The notes under the pieces are model-generated. The model was given only the letters and a program-made list of their open reading frames with translations, did not search any database and was not told where the DNA came from. Position numbers and translations under genes: made by a program. A DNA stretch of 64,000 bases from Moniliophthora roreri (lineage: Eukaryota > Basidiomycota > Agaricomycetes > Agaricales > Marasmiaceae): the NCBI GenBank assembly GCA_001466705.2, contig LATX02000202.1:372001-436000 (forward strand), given 5' to 3'. Shown here piece by piece: positions 1-12,498 of this stretch. The first letter of the stretch is position 1. Each line of letters begins with the position of its first letter.

Positions 1-748
1 ACAGTGTTCACTTGCTGTATCTCGTGCATTGCAGTAGGTACGTTAATAACAGGCAATGACTACGCATCTACCGTTCCCTGGCGTCGTTGAACCCGTGGTT
101 ATATATCAAATCTTAAGCGGAGCAAGACCCAAACGCCCAAACGATGGCTGGTGTTCCGATAACATATGGAACTTTCCGTGGTTTGATGCCGAATCCTGGC
201 ATGCAGAGTTCATTTTTGACTTTCTCGCCACAATACTTCAGCCCTAGCCAAGTTTTGACTCATGCCAGGTGTCCAGATGGATCGCTCGGCCGAATCACCA
301 TTCAATGTGATGAGCTACCTAGTGTGATGAGGATGAGAATCGATTGTGATCTCACTCCACAGTGGCCCATTGACATCAGCGTTGACGAGATGACACAGTA
401 GACTCTTTGGTCATGGTTGACGTCCCATCAATCACATATATGCAATCATCGCTCCTTGCATTCCACAATCTCGCATGAAGATTTGGAAAAATTGACAGTG
501 GCGCAACAGAGAGCAGTTGCCAAAGCCTATACGCGGAGGTGCGAAGCCCTTCGGGGGTCCAGAACCACACGGAGGTGACGGAGAAATCGGAGAAGTGACG
601 CCTCGCGGGAATGAGGCTGAGGCGGCTGCACGGGCAAATGGCGTGAAGAGATATCATGAGTCGCCTAGGGCCCAGGGGAGACTACGTGAAGAGAGTAGAT
701 TTCTTGTTGGACAGGGTTTGGTTCAGAGGTTTCGGAAGGCGGTATTAG
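1..748 (+). pseudogene. Kinase-DUF6699 fusion relic
   Basis: This is a decayed relative of the kinase-DUF6699 genes elsewhere in the window. After an apparent 3' splice site near base 52 it encodes a kinase C-lobe piece (LPFPGVVEPVVIYQILSGAR, then GWCSDNIWN) matching the same segment of the intact kinases. At about base 170 the reading jumps straight into a DUF6699-like segment (PWFDAESWHAEFIFDF), so the rest of the C-lobe and the whole linker are missing. A one-base insertion near 222 shifts the frame; the next part (SPQYFSPSQVLTH, LTPQWPIDIS) stays recognisable and stops near 400. The tail (AVAKAYTRRCEAL, then VKRVDFLLDRVWFRG) lies in other frames and ends at TAG. The DUF6699 part resembles the free-standing gene at 22.7-23.8 kb more than the tails of the 12-19 kb kinases. 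No function is expected. Confidence 0.8.
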
Positions 749-1612
749 GCTCATACTTGCCCACTCGCACCAAATGTAAGTTTGTGATTGTAACTTTTGA
801 TGCTGATTCAACGACAAGGCCACTACTTCGTTGTCATTTCAAATAATGTTGCTATGATCCTCCGCACTCCGAGTTCCAGAATTCGCTTTGTTTAGTACAA
901 GCCAAGTCGGCGTTAAAAATATAATGGATAGCGGAAGAAGACCCAGAACGCGCCCTGACCCTGACTTCCGAGCGAACACCGCATGGAATGTACTGTACAC
1001 GTGTATTCGGGGATATACTGACCGGCAATGTGGCGTCAAACCCAAGCGCTCATTATTGCTATCTTTTCTCACTACTTGGCCGCCCATGTAAGTTTCATGT
1101 ATACTCCGTCGATTATCGTTGCATCAGATGGTTCGCAATGTCTTCTGTCAGTAGATCCACAATCTGTGTATCGAAAGTGGATTCGATGGATTGATAATAT
1201 CAAAACGGGTTAGCCGAAGCGCCCAGTGCCATCGGCTTCCCACGTCTAAAAGCTATCGCCTGTCACCACACAATCTGTCATCTTTGTCCTTCATATAAGT
1301 CAGTCATCCAGCGGGCAATGCCTTGGGAACATCCTTTTTACACCTCCCTACGCCCTGAGTTGTAGAACAAGCTGTTACCCCCGGTCCAGCTACATTCTCG
1401 AATTCTTTATTCGAAAAGCGCCTGCACAGCTTTTGCGCTGGCCGCTAAGCAGCACCTGCATTTGTAACAGTGCCCGTGGAGATTTGATTCTACGCGCCGT
1501 GCAAGGTGTCACAGCCAAAAGGAACCGAGTGTATTATATATCCTTCTCCAGGTAGCCGGAAGCTGACACCATTCCTTTAGGCCTTTTTGGCTGAACGACG
1601 ACGACGACGAAG
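749..1612. other. Intergenic, no gene seen
   Basis: Only short, mutually overlapping ORFs without recognisable motifs are present. The right part is presumably the promoter of the first caspase-domain gene, and a short (ACG)n run sits just before its start codon. Confidence 0.5.
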
Positions 1613-3807
1613 ATGAAGATCATTGGCAAGCGGTTCCGACGTCCAAATATCCCTCAGCCTCCTCCTCTTGAAGTTGACACCAATATCATCGAGGCTGTGA
1701 AGCCAAAACCAACGAAACGAGCGCTGCTCATTGGAGTTTCGGCTTATTTGCCTACACAAGAACCAGGGAAGGGCGATGGGAAGCAAAGACAGAAGCCAGG
1801 TCAGATAGCGAGGAGCGGGGAGGGTGTCTTGAAGGGGCCTCATAAAGATGTTGCGGTGATGAAAAAATTGCTTATCGGTGCGTATGCCTATCTTAGTCCG
1901 CTCTATTTTCGACTGATGGTTTGCGTAATCAGAGAAATATGGGTATCACCCGAACGATATAACGACTTTGCTGGACAATAAGGACCCGAAGCAGAAGCAG
2001 CCGACGCGGGAGAACATGGTAGGTATCCCGATGCTGTCTTAAAACCTACTTCTTTCTCAACGCCGGAACAGATCAACGAGATGCAAAACCTGATCAAGGA
2101 TGCGGTAGCTGGGGATCGATTTTTCTTCCACTGTGAGTGAGATACTTTCTCATCGACATATATCGTACTGAAGATTCAATGCACGAGCAGACGCTGGGCA
2201 TGCTGTTCAAGTGCCCAACAAGGACAACAAGGAGGAGGATGGCATGGATGAATGTACGCGCCCACTACTCAAAAGGGTATTTTTGTACTCATGGACTTGC
2301 AGGCCTTGTCCCCTGTGACTCGACCGCAGAAGAAAACGATGACAAGCTGATCAAGGATGATGTACGTCTGTTCCTTCTTGGCCAACGGTCTCTCCGGACT
2401 GACCCGTCGATATCAGGTGCTCCGAAGCATTCTTGTTGAAAAACTTCCTGTTGGATGCCAGCTAGTTGTACGTTTTTACGTCCAAACCCGTTATTATCAC
2501 GAATTCACACCTTGTCAAGGCTATATTTGACTCATGCCACTCGGCGTCTCTTTTGGGTTAGTCGCTTTGATCTCGTACTTCCGTGCGTGCTTTGACAATG
2601 ACCCCGCCCTCTCAAGACCTTAACCACTTCCGCTGCAACCGAGTCTACGTACCGTGGATGTCCAAAGGCCGAAGACAGAGCGATTCCATGTGGAATGCCA
2701 CCGGTAAGTATTGGCATCATATCACCCATCTATCACCATACTCACTCGAAGCCCTAGTACGCCGACAAGCTGCCCTCGTCAACACCCGCAACATCTACCA
2801 GACCAAGCGTATGTCGAATACCGCCATCAAATCCCGTAAGACGTCCCAAGGAGTCTTAAGTGTGGAACCACTACCGCCTCTTCCTGCCACCCCTGCATCC
2901 TATCGCACGGATTTCGATGCTGGGTCAACTAGCTCGCCACCCTCCTCACCTGCTGCCACCGAACGTGGTGCCTACTTTGACCCGGACACCATCGAACGCA
3001 GGATATCCAAGAGCAGGAGACGATTGTCCGTCAGCACTATTCGCTCCAATTTCAACAACGAGAACTGGCTTGGAGGCGAGATGGTTTCCGAGATATGTGA
3101 ATCGCCTGTCAAGGAGTTTTGCGATGGATTTTGCCGTGGATCATCACCTACGACACCTACTGCTAGGCGGCGGTCGACATTGGGAAACGGGATGAGTCCA
3201 ATTTCGATGTTTAGGGTCGGCGAGAAGCCAGCAGAACACGGAGATGTGATTTCGTTGGGTTCGTGTAAAGATAATCAGCTTGCGTGGGAGGATAGCACGG
3301 GGTCGTCCATGACGCAATCATTGGTGGAGATTTTGAGTGAGTTGGTCGATTTGCGTTTACAATGTGTCCCGGTAATAATTGATACCTGTACAGGCAAAGA
3401 TCCCAATCCTACGTTCAAGGATCTGATGCTCAAAGTGAGGTAAGTAGGGGTTTTGTTTTGGCATCGCATGCGAAGCACTGATGGTGATCGTAGCCACACG
3501 ATGCACGACCGTTTGCTCCAAATCCACCAAGAGACCAAAGCTTATAAGAAAACGAGAAAGTTGTGGAGGCTGAGGAAAAAACGGAAGCGGTCAACTGATG
3601 GCGACACCAAAGGACTGGAGATGACCAACTTCCAGGACCCACAGGTAAGCGGGATGTCGTTATTGCTGCTGTAATGTGTCGGTGCTGAGGCGTCTTGTTC
3701 GTTATAGTTATCAAGCCAAAAGCCTTTGGTAAGTCTCAATTGTTGGCTGTGTCGAGTCCTTGCTGATCTCCCGTGTTCAGGATATGAATAAGAGATTGTC
3801 TTTATGA
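1613..3807 (+). CDS. Caspase-domain (C14) protein 1
   Basis: A predicted metacaspase-like cysteine peptidase of 512 residues in 13 exons: 1613-1877, 1933-2018, 2072-2132, 2191-2253, 2303-2361, 2417-2467, 2520-2556, 2617-2703, 2752-3336, 3394-3439, 3494-3644, 3708-3728, 3781-3807. Every junction keeps frame with GT-AG. The p20 core begins at KRALLIGVSAY (about residue 39). The catalytic His is in HYAGHAVQ (H141) and the catalytic Cys in FDSCHSAS (C201), so both dyad residues are intact. A long Ser/Pro-rich region follows (about 260-430), then a basic tail (KKTRKLWRLRKKRKR) that may act in nuclear targeting or membrane contact. Its closest relative here is the inverted gene at 44.4-46.6 kb, which has a longer N-terminus; this copy starts about 60 residues later. 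Agaricomycetes carry many such genes, mostly without known substrates. Confidence 0.85.
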
Positions 3808-4436
3808 ACATTAATTACCCTATACTCTCCTTCATCACGCATCACACTTTCAACTGATTCATTGCTATCAATCTGTAATATCTTTCCGCTACCACATTGC
3901 CCCGCCAACGCCCACTCATTCTTACGTTACCTGTTCGTGTTTGAAAAGGTGTCCATGTTATTGTACTTTACCACATTGCTGTGCTGCTGCTATACCGTAC
4001 GTACCTTTGTAACTGCCTGTGTACTTCAGGCGTGTAATTTTTTGTGTTTCAACGACCAATTGGTTTTTACAAAGTATCGAGCGGACCGCCACCACGCGAG
4101 CGTCAATCGGTCCTGTGTTCTCACCTTGAAGCCTTGATTCTTGATTTCCGTTGACCATCGGACTTCGGCCAACCTCACATGCAATGCCGAGTTATACGCA
4201 TCTGGGTATATTTTGAAGTTTCAGATCCTCTTCAGCTTTTTTAAACTGTACAGCTCGACGGAGTCATACCCCATACATACCCAACCCCCCGCCCTTGCCT
4301 CCTCGATTCACAGCTCACCCGACGTGCACAGCCGCCTCTTTGAAAGACCACTGTCAACCGTCGAGATAGGCACTGTAACCCAGCTCGCACGGTCGAAGTC
4401 ATACGTCAATCGAAAAATCTGACTGAAACAGTCGCT
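3808..4436. promoter_or_regulatory. Duplicated flank between caspase genes
   Basis: No gene is seen. The sequence resembles, in reverse complement, the 3' flank of the inverted caspase gene (about 44.05-44.37 kb), and it also resembles the spacer after the second caspase gene (6.23-6.69 kb). Shared landmarks are GCTATCAATCT followed by ATATCTTTCCGCT, and the palindrome CCAATTGG near 4056-4063. It should hold the terminator of gene 1 and the promoter of gene 2. Confidence 0.5.
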
Positions 4437-6230
4437 ATGCAAGTCAACCACCTCACTCGGTCTCAGCCCATCCCTATCAGGAAGCGGGCATTACTCATCG
4501 GGATACGCTACGAGAACGAACATGTGTTGATGGGCTCACATAATGATGTGGATGGGTGGAAAAAATTGCTGGTCGATTCTTATGGATACCGCGAGGAAGA
4601 TGTGATCGTTATGAAGGATACGAAAGCGGAAATAGGATCGAGACTCTACCCTAACCATGCCAACATTGTGAGTGCATTGTACCATACCCAGCAGGACATA
4701 GCTTACGCGATCTGCTTCCAGACAAGGGTTCTGGCGGACGAGTTCATCCTCAAGAACAAAGAAAATGTCTCCTACTTCTTCCTCTGTTCGTACAACACCA
4801 TCCCTCCTCCAAGTCCGTTGCTCCGATCCTCAGGGCTAACGTGCTCTCCACCATTCAGATTCAGGCCATTCAGGTCAAACTGATTGTTTCGACGGAACTG
4901 AAGAAGATAACAAGAACGAGCGTCAGTGATTTGACTCGTGTGATAGCCTGTTATTCATCCTGTTATGCCCAGTCATTATTCCTGTCGATGCAATCGATGA
5001 TCCCGACCATGAACGCACTATCTTGGATGATGTACGTCGTTCTTCCTCCTCCTCCTTCTTCTCTCTCTAACGGAGCGGTAGGATCTAAAAAGGTATTTGG
5101 TCAACGCTCTGCCACCCCATTGCAAACTGGTGGTAAGCGTCTCGTTGGGATGCCACTCTAGTTGTCACGCTGACATATACATCACAGGCAGTTCTCGATG
5201 CATGCCACAGTGGTACTCTAATGGGTAAGAGTCAAGAAAGCATCATCAATTATGTTTACACTGACTTTCCAATAGACCTAAATCACTATCGATGCAACAG
5301 AGTCATCAAACCATCCTCAAATGGTACGGATTCACTAGCACTACTTTAAATTACTATTCTGATTCAAACGCTGAAGTCCGTCGGGTTCAACGAGCACGTA
5401 AGTAGTCCCAAAGGGAAGTCTGGTCTCGGCTAGCTAACGAAGCATCCTCAGTTTATGAGACCCGATCCCATTTCGCAGGACCCCTACTGAATGATAGCAC
5501 CGTAGCCCTTGCCGATGTGCTGCAATGTGCCAACCAAATTGATACTGCGAAAACTACCAAAGCAACAAAATGCACTGGATTATGCCCGAGATCAAGAACT
5601 GACCGTGCGGACGTGGTACGTATGATGCTAATGCCTGCCAAAGTATTTTTTGTTGACCTTGAAGCCCAGATTTGTATCTCAGCATGTCGTGACCGCGAAA
5701 GCGCATGGGAAGATCATAAAAAGGATGGTGCTTCAGTGGCTAGGGTGAATTCTACGATAGCTCTCTCGTCAAATCGGCAAGAGTACTCAACTCGGCATTT
5801 ACAGGCGATGCTCAAGTACCTCAGTCGGTCAATAATGCAGACCCCTTGTTCACTATAACTGATACGCCTTTTAGGGCATGACCCGACACCTACGTATAAG
5901 GACCTCATGAGGGGCATAGCGTGAGTGAACCTTGGCGATATCTATCTGGACGAGGGTAGCCGACATCTCTTGTACAGGGATAGGATTCAAGCCCAGAACA
6001 TCGAGCGAAAGAGCTATGATACGGAGAGCGATGATGAGGAGGATAATAAGAGGAACGAACAAAACCCCGAGGTAAGGACTGTATTTCCATCCTGGCGTTG
6101 ACCTGAGAATGATTCTTCCTTTTCTAGTTAAGTAGTCAAGTACCTCTAGTACGTGCTTTCCGCCGCCCATTGCTCTTCGGCGCCTACTAATGACTTTACA
6201 CAGCACATGGATGACAGACTATATCCCTAG
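4437..6230 (+). CDS. Caspase-domain (C14) protein 2
   Basis: A compact caspase-domain protein of 339 residues in 15 exons: 4437-4667, 4722-4785, 4859-4921, 4973-5031, 5082-5132, 5188-5224, 5276-5323, 5378-5398, 5452-5615, 5670-5744, 5805-5823, 5875-5920, 5978-6071, 6128-6148, 6204-6230. The core starts at KRALLIGIRY. The catalytic His lies in YSGHSGQTD (H102) and the Cys in LDACHSGT (C162). The C-terminal part keeps the same short motifs as gene 1: DPTPTYKDLM, then LSSQVPL, then a final small exon ending DRLYP. The middle region is much shorter than in gene 1 and contains a Cys cluster (CTGLC, ICISACR). Exons and introns are close to those of the next gene, pointing to recent tandem duplication. 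Substrate unknown. Confidence 0.85.
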
Positions 6231-6692
6231 ACACCGCCTATCAGACTGTCACTTCGTTACTGTCGGTTTTTGTGTTACCTGTTGTTGTCGTGTTGCTAAT
6301 GACCAATTGGATTCGAATGGACCGCCACGCGAGCATCAATTTAATCAATCGTCAGGACCTTTGTTCCCAATCTTGATGAAATGATTCTTGATTTGTTCTT
6401 GATTTTCACCTGATCATCACGTACCTTCGGCCAATCTCAATGGCCGACATTGTCTCTTCCCCTCTTTTTAAGGTCCTTGCAGCATCCAGGTAATTTTTCA
6501 ACTGTCAACCCGCCTTCAGTTTTGACTTTACAGCTTTATTAATTGCATTACAGCTTGACTGAGTCAGACAGAGTCATACCACGTCAACCGATGCCCGCCT
6601 CCCCGACTCATAACCTGCCCGACGCGCACAGCCCCCGCCCTACATAGGCTACATAAAAGTCGAGATCGGAATAGGCACTGCACCCCTCTCGC
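6231..6692. promoter_or_regulatory. Duplicated flank between caspase genes
   Basis: No gene is seen. This is a diverged copy of the spacer before caspase gene 2. It includes GACCAATTGG at 6301-6310 followed by the shared GGACCGCCACGCGAGC segment. It presumably carries the promoter of caspase gene 3. Confidence 0.5.
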
Positions 6693-8560
6693 ATGGTCTA
6701 TGTCAAACGTCAATCGAAAGAGCTGACTCGAAGAGTCGCTACACGAGTCAACAGTCTCACTCAGTATCAACCCATCCCTATCAGGAAGCGGGCGTTGCTT
6801 ATCGGGATACGTTATGGGAAAGGAGACGAGAGAGATGATGTGCTGACAGGCCCACATAGTGACGTTGATGAGTGGAAGAAGTTATTGGTCGGTTCTTATG
6901 GATACCGCGAGGAAGATGTGATCGTTATGAAGGATACGGAAGCGGAAATAGGATCGAGACTCTACCCTAACCACGCCAACATTGTGAGTGCACTGCACCA
7001 TATCCAGCAGGACATAGCTTACACGATCTGCTTCCAGACGAGGGTCCTGGCGGACGAGTTCATCCTCAAGAACAAAGAAAATGTCTCCTACTTCTTCCTC
7101 TGTTCGTACAACGCCATCCCTCCTCTGTTGCACCAGTTCTCAAGGCTAACGCACTCTCTCCACCGTTCAGATTCAGGGCATTCAGGTCAAACTGATTGTC
7201 ACGACGGAACTGAAGAAGATGACAAGAACGAGCGTCAGTCACGGCCGTTTAACTCTTGCGATAGCACGTTGACAATCCTGTTCTGCCCAGTCATTATTCC
7301 TGTCGATGCAATCGATGATTCCGAACGCACTATTTTGGACGATGTATGTCGTTTTTCCTTCTTCTTCTTCTCTCTCTAACGGAGCGGTCTGCATCCTAGG
7401 ATTTAAAAAAAGCCTTGGTCACCTGTCTGCCACCCCGTTGCAAACTTGTTGTAAGCGTCTCGTTGGGATGGTACTCTAATCATCGCGTTGACATACACAT
7501 CACAGGCAGTCCTCGATACATGCCATAGTGGTACTCTCATGGGTAAGAGTCAAGAAGGCATCGTTGATTATATTTATACTGACTTTCCAATAGACCTAGA
7601 TCACCATCGATGCAACAGAGTCGTCAGACTGTCCTCAAATGGTATGGATTCACTAGCACTACTCTGGATAACTATTCTGACTTGAACAATGAAGTTCGTC
7701 GAGTTCAACGAAAGTGTAAGTAGTCTGCAAGGGAAGTCTGGTCTATATCGGCTAGCTAACAAAGCATTTTCAGTTCGTGAAACCCGGTCCCGCGTCGCAG
7801 GACTCCTACCGAATGGCAGCACCCTAACCCTTGCCGAAGTGCTGCAATGTGCCAACCAAGTTGGTACTGCATTTGCGCCGAGAACTTTCAAAGTAAAAAC
7901 ATGTTCTGGATTATGCCTGAGATCGAGAACTTACCGCCCAGACGTGGTACGTATGATGCTAATGCCTCCCAAAGTATTTTTGTTGACCTTGAAAACGCAG
8001 CTTTGTATCTCAGCATGTCGTGATGGTGAACAGGCATGGGAAGACCTTAGAAAGGATGGTGCTTCGGTGGCTAGGGTGAGTTCTACGACGACTCCTCTCG
8101 TCAAATTGGCAGGGGTACTCAACACGGCATTTACAGGCGATGCTCAAGTACCTCAGTCAGTCAATAAAGCGAGCTCATTGTACACAATAACTGATACGCC
8201 CTTCAGAGCATGATCCAACACCTACGTATAAGGACCTCATGAGGAACATAGCGTGAGCGAATCTCGGCGATATCCGGACGAAGGTAATTGACATTTCTTG
8301 AACAGGGATAGTCTTCAATCCCAGAACATCGAGCGAAAGAACGACGAGAAGGAGAGTAATGGTGAGAGGAAGGATAATAAGGGGAACAAACAAAACCCTG
8401 AGGTAAGGACTATATATTTCTATCCTAGCGCTGGCCTGAGAACGATTCCTTCTCTAGTTAAGTAGTGAAGTACCTCTTGTGCGTGCTTTCCGCCGCCCAT
8501 TTCTCTTCGGCGCTTACTGATGACTTTGCACAGCACATGAGTGACAGACTATATCTCTAG
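6693..8560 (+). CDS. Caspase-domain (C14) protein 3
   Basis: A tandem paralogue of caspase gene 2, about 360 residues, with the same exon pattern. The core begins at KRALLIGIRYGKGDE. The catalytic His is in YSGHSGQTD (about H122) and the Cys in LDTCHSGT (about C180). The tail repeats DPTPTYKDLM, LSSEVPL and a final exon ending DRLYL. The base corresponding to the start codon of gene 2 is changed here (ATGCAAGTC has become ACACGAGTC). The in-frame ATG at 6693 adds about 20 residues (MVYVKRQSKELTRRV) and is taken as the start. Introns match those of gene 2 closely, so the duplication or a gene conversion is recent. All junctions I checked are GT-AG and keep frame. Function: predicted cysteine peptidase, substrate unknown. 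Confidence 0.83.
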
Positions 8561-8590
8561 ACACCGCTTACCAGCGGTGTTTGTGTTACT

Positions 8591-8660
8591 CGAATTGTTG
8601 TGTCGCTTTCGTATTGTTGTGTCGCTCTCGTATTGTCGTGTTGCTTTTGTATTGCTTTTT
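8591..8660 (+). repeat. Short tandem repeat, about 19-20 bp unit
   Basis: Three to four imperfect units of the type CGTATTGTTGTGTCGCTCT lie just downstream of caspase gene 3. The flank of this gene lacks the CCAATTGG element found downstream of the other caspase genes. Confidence 0.6.
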
Positions 8661-8909
8661 CTGTCTTGATTTATTTCTTGCTCTGTTATACCACCTTTCC
8701 CAATACCCATTTCTCTATTCTATGCGACTTACGAACTGACCGTGTCCTGCGGCGCAGTTATCCGTGGCATGTTCGCCTTAACGTAGTAATTTGAGTAATA
8801 ATGATAAATTAAATAAGTGCTTGTATACTCTGGGTGTCCTTTGCCCGCACAGTACAACAAATCGCCTGTCCGCTATCGTCCCTGCAATACATGTCGCCTG
8901 ACTTCGATA

Positions 8910-10054
8910 TCAGGGGTTCAATAGATTGTGGCCACCATCGACGCGAATACTGACACCATTAGTAAATCCACCGCCAGAAGACGCGAGGAATACCGCAACT
9001 GCAGCCATCTCTTCATCTCTGTACCCGATAAATAAGCTCTCATAGCGCACCAGGGTGCTTTGGAAATTGACGTACTTTCCAATCCTTTTCAGTGGAGCGG
9101 GGTTCATTGCCGATAAAAACGGTTTCTGTCCCAGCGTTTCGATATCTATGCCTCCTTTCACAGTCATCTCCGAAGGGAATAGCCCCGGCGCTATGCCATT
9201 CACTCGAACAGGAATTTGATTGCGAGCGAATTCGGTAGCCAAAACAGTTGTCAGATGGTCCAGAGCCGCCTTCAACGAGCCATACGGTATCTATGAAAGG
9301 GTCCTCAGTCACGGATGAGACAGGAGTCAAGCACCATACCATGTCCAACGAAAGTTTGGAAGAAGCACAAGCACTCGAGATGTTAATGACGCAGGATGTT
9401 TCTCCTACGCCTCGCGCTTTCGCTCCCTTTTCTAGCAGCTCTAGGAATGCAGTAGTGACGAAGAACGCGCCCGCCAGATTGGTGTCAAGGACCTCATGCC
9501 ATGCCGCGAATTCGTGCATTTTGAATAGGGAAGCGCCTAGGTTTGCATTTTCTGGAGCCTCCTTGTTTATCATGAAGTGCGAAACGGGCCCTGGTATCCC
9601 AGCGCTACATAATATTCCGTCTCAATATCATCCTGTCCACTTGTAGGTGTGACCATCAACGTACTTGTTCACCAGAACATCGAGGTTTCCTTCAGCTTCC
9701 TCTAATACTCGTACCGCACTCTCGATGGAATCCTTCTTTGTTATATCCATCGGAATTCTGAGTAAAGAGTCCAGGAGTTGGGAATCCTGCGTTTTGTATT
9801 TTACTCACGGGATTAGTTTCAAATCCGGATGCCGTGCAACAAAATTCCGCAGAACATCTTCTCGACGGCCGGTAACGTAGACGGTTGCGCCGTTTTCAGC
9901 ATACGCTTTCGCGATTATCCTTCCACTAATCAGGTGTTAGTGCCTGCAAAATGTGGTAGAACAACTGAATTGCTTACATTCCAGTCGCTCCGCCAGTAAC
10001 AAGCGCCACGCGACCCCGCAGATTTCCAAGTGTTTCGGCTTTGAGGCAAGTCAT
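8910..10054 (-). CDS. Short-chain dehydrogenase/reductase
   Basis: A classical SDR oxidoreductase, predicted to use NAD(P)(H). The N-terminal exon ends in VALVTGGATG and the next begins IGRIIAKAYAENG, which restores the TGxxxGIG dinucleotide-binding motif across an intron. The NNAG-type motif is VLVNNAGIPG, again across an intron. The catalytic Ser is in INISSACA and the YxxxK pair in IPYGSLKAAL. The C-terminal AVFLASSGGGFTNGVSIRVD segment and the closing GGH are typical of the family. Four introns are inferred; I start at the ATG that opens MTCLKAETLGNLRG. The substrate cannot be told from sequence. It is divergent from nothing nearby and sits between caspase gene 3 and the kinases without an obvious functional link. 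Confidence 0.85.
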
Positions 10055-12498
10055 AGCTGATGCATCTCTGTCCACTTTTGATTTTATACCGTCCGGTCGT
10101 CGGATAATCCAGCAGCTATATCCGGTATATATATGCCACACAGATTAGGGAGAGATACCCTGCTCTACATCGCATCATCATTATACATATGATGATGAAA
10201 ATTATCAGCACAGCGTATATGCTCCGAAGGATGGCTGATTACCTTTGCCTGGCCCAGGTGATCAACCCGAGATCAGTCCGTTTGACCTCGACTCGGAAGT
10301 GCGTGTATGACGAAGGAAGGAAAGTAAAAAGGATGGAGTTTGAAAGGCGCATAACGATAGACTTGGAGCCTGCCGGGAGATTTTCGGGATGCCTGAGTGT
10401 GAGTCATAGTACACATTGAACCCCACCGTCGGTTGTCGGGGATGATTGGAAGACATGGTGAAGCGCCTGGCATGACCCTGCCACAACGTGTCCATTTGAC
10501 AAGTCTGGGACAAGTCCAAATTGCCGCAGTAAAGAAAAGGCGGTCTTCGGCTTGAAAGATCCTTACCCCTAAGGCATGTCCAGGCCCCAGAACACTATGG
10601 ATGTGTCGGTGATCGTGGGACATTGACATGCAGGGCGACATCGGACAACCATTTGGTGAACATTCAAGTTTTGCAGCCCGTGGCGTGTCAAAGTCAATTG
10701 ATATTCGTGAGCGGTATTACTTCGGGCTCTATCGCTACCGTTTGCCTGAGACATTGGTTCATTCTCCTTTCCCGGAGCGTAAAACGTAGACCGACGCCTA
10801 CGTCAATCACGCAACTCCAGCCCTCTGCATCAGGACCTTTGATAGGTCTAATGACGGATCCAGGAGGCCCAAGATTTAAGCGGTTCATGCCGAACCGTTT
10901 TCCGTCGAAACCCCTCGTATTTATGCCGAACTGCGTTCCAGCCTCAGCAAACGCTCACCTGAAAACGACCTCTGGAGCCTTATCTTGGAGCTTTCTGGAG
11001 CAGGTGTGACAATTCTAAATGCAAAGGAAGGATTAGCGAAACGCACTGACCAATGACATGTAGCGCTGCTGTGGGACACAAGCAAGGTCCTGCATGACCG
11101 TTGAACAAATTTCTACTGTAGTGGACTTAGTAGACTGAGATTTTCGCACCTGTGACTCTAATTTACTGTACTGGGGGCCCTCTGCAACCTCGAGAGACAC
11201 CTCAGACCCTTGGCTGAGACCAGCTGAGAAGCTCATTCCATATTTTTGTCGAACCTACCCTCCGGGTTCGGCGCCCACCACTAGGCCTAACAATCAGGGG
11301 TCCTTCTGCGTCCCGCTGGGTCTAGGAGCGTCTCTTTGAAGCATACGTTTGAGCTGGTTAAGGCACCTACTCGTCTTCCCTGACGTCAACCGCTATTCGC
11401 GCCGACGCTTGTGCCAAATGCTAGCGAACTACGATCGTTACGGCTGCAAATGGCGGTGTTATGATTCACGGTAGGAGAATGGACATCGTCCCTCCCGTCG
11501 GCGGTATAGTCTTTCACATAGCTCTCATGGCGATCTTGGGCAGACCTCGGTTGGAGAGCCCCTGCGTAAGGCTCGACAACAACTTCCAAGGCTTATTCCT
11601 ACCAAAAGGATGGCGGTTCTAATTTTACGAACTCCACTCCACGAGCAGGAAAAACGAACTCGGGCTCTTTGCGGTGCGGTGTGGGCTCCGAGCGCTTGAG
11701 AAGTAGCGGCTTAAACGTTTAAACTGCCAAACCCGAAAACCCGACTCCGACTGCTAAATAAATGATAGAGTCGGAAGCGCACGTGCGGGACCTTGCTTGT
11801 TGTGTTTCTATAAGGACCTTATAAAATGCTAGTCTTGGACGATGACCTAAGGATTGGGATTCGAAGCTTGAAGACTGAAGCTGGATTTCGATGGGGACTG
11901 AAGCAAGTTAGAGTGCGTGGCATTGTTTGTGATTATTTGCACAAATCAATGGGAAAGACTAGTGAGTAAACGATGGACGCTTCGGTTTACGTTGCTAAGG
12001 TCACAACTGTGCTCCGATGGAAAGATGATGAGGCTCCGGTCATGTATTCCAAGAAACACGAATTGCTCGACAACATGAGGACTAGGAAAGGGAAGCCGCC
12101 GTTGATGTCCGGTGGGGGGCGGGATCTAATGTAATCGGAACTATGTAGTAGGAGCGGTGCGTTGCGAAGTAGCTGCATTGAATTCTGGGGAGTGATATTG
12201 ATGTCCTGCTTGCTCTTCTAAAGTTTCTCGACCACTAGCTAGGGACTCCATTAGTTTTGCATGTCCAGCATGATAACTGAGATGAGCTCACCAGCATGCC
12301 CCGTTATTTGTATACCCCGCGTCACCCATCCTCCATATGCTCATAATCCACTGAAATAACTCTTCCTCGTCATACTGTAGTCAATTGGCAGCACGATTAT
12401 GTTGATAGCCATCGCTCGTTATGTTTCTAAAAGAGATAACGACATCAGCATGAACAAATCGACGAAAGGCGGAGCTGTAAGTACCTTTCGATGAGGAA
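10055..12498. other. Long intergenic stretch, no gene seen
   Basis: ORFs are short (up to 128 codons) and overlap on both strands, with no recognisable domain, splice-consistent gene or clear terminal repeats. The left end near 10,100-10,190 contains TATATATA-type runs and is the likely promoter of the SDR. It may be decayed mobile DNA, but I see no family signature. Confidence 0.4.

Noticed and set aside
9248..9646. Plus-strand 132-codon ORF in the SDR region
   Set aside because: Antisense shadow of the SDR exons, which carry all family motifs.
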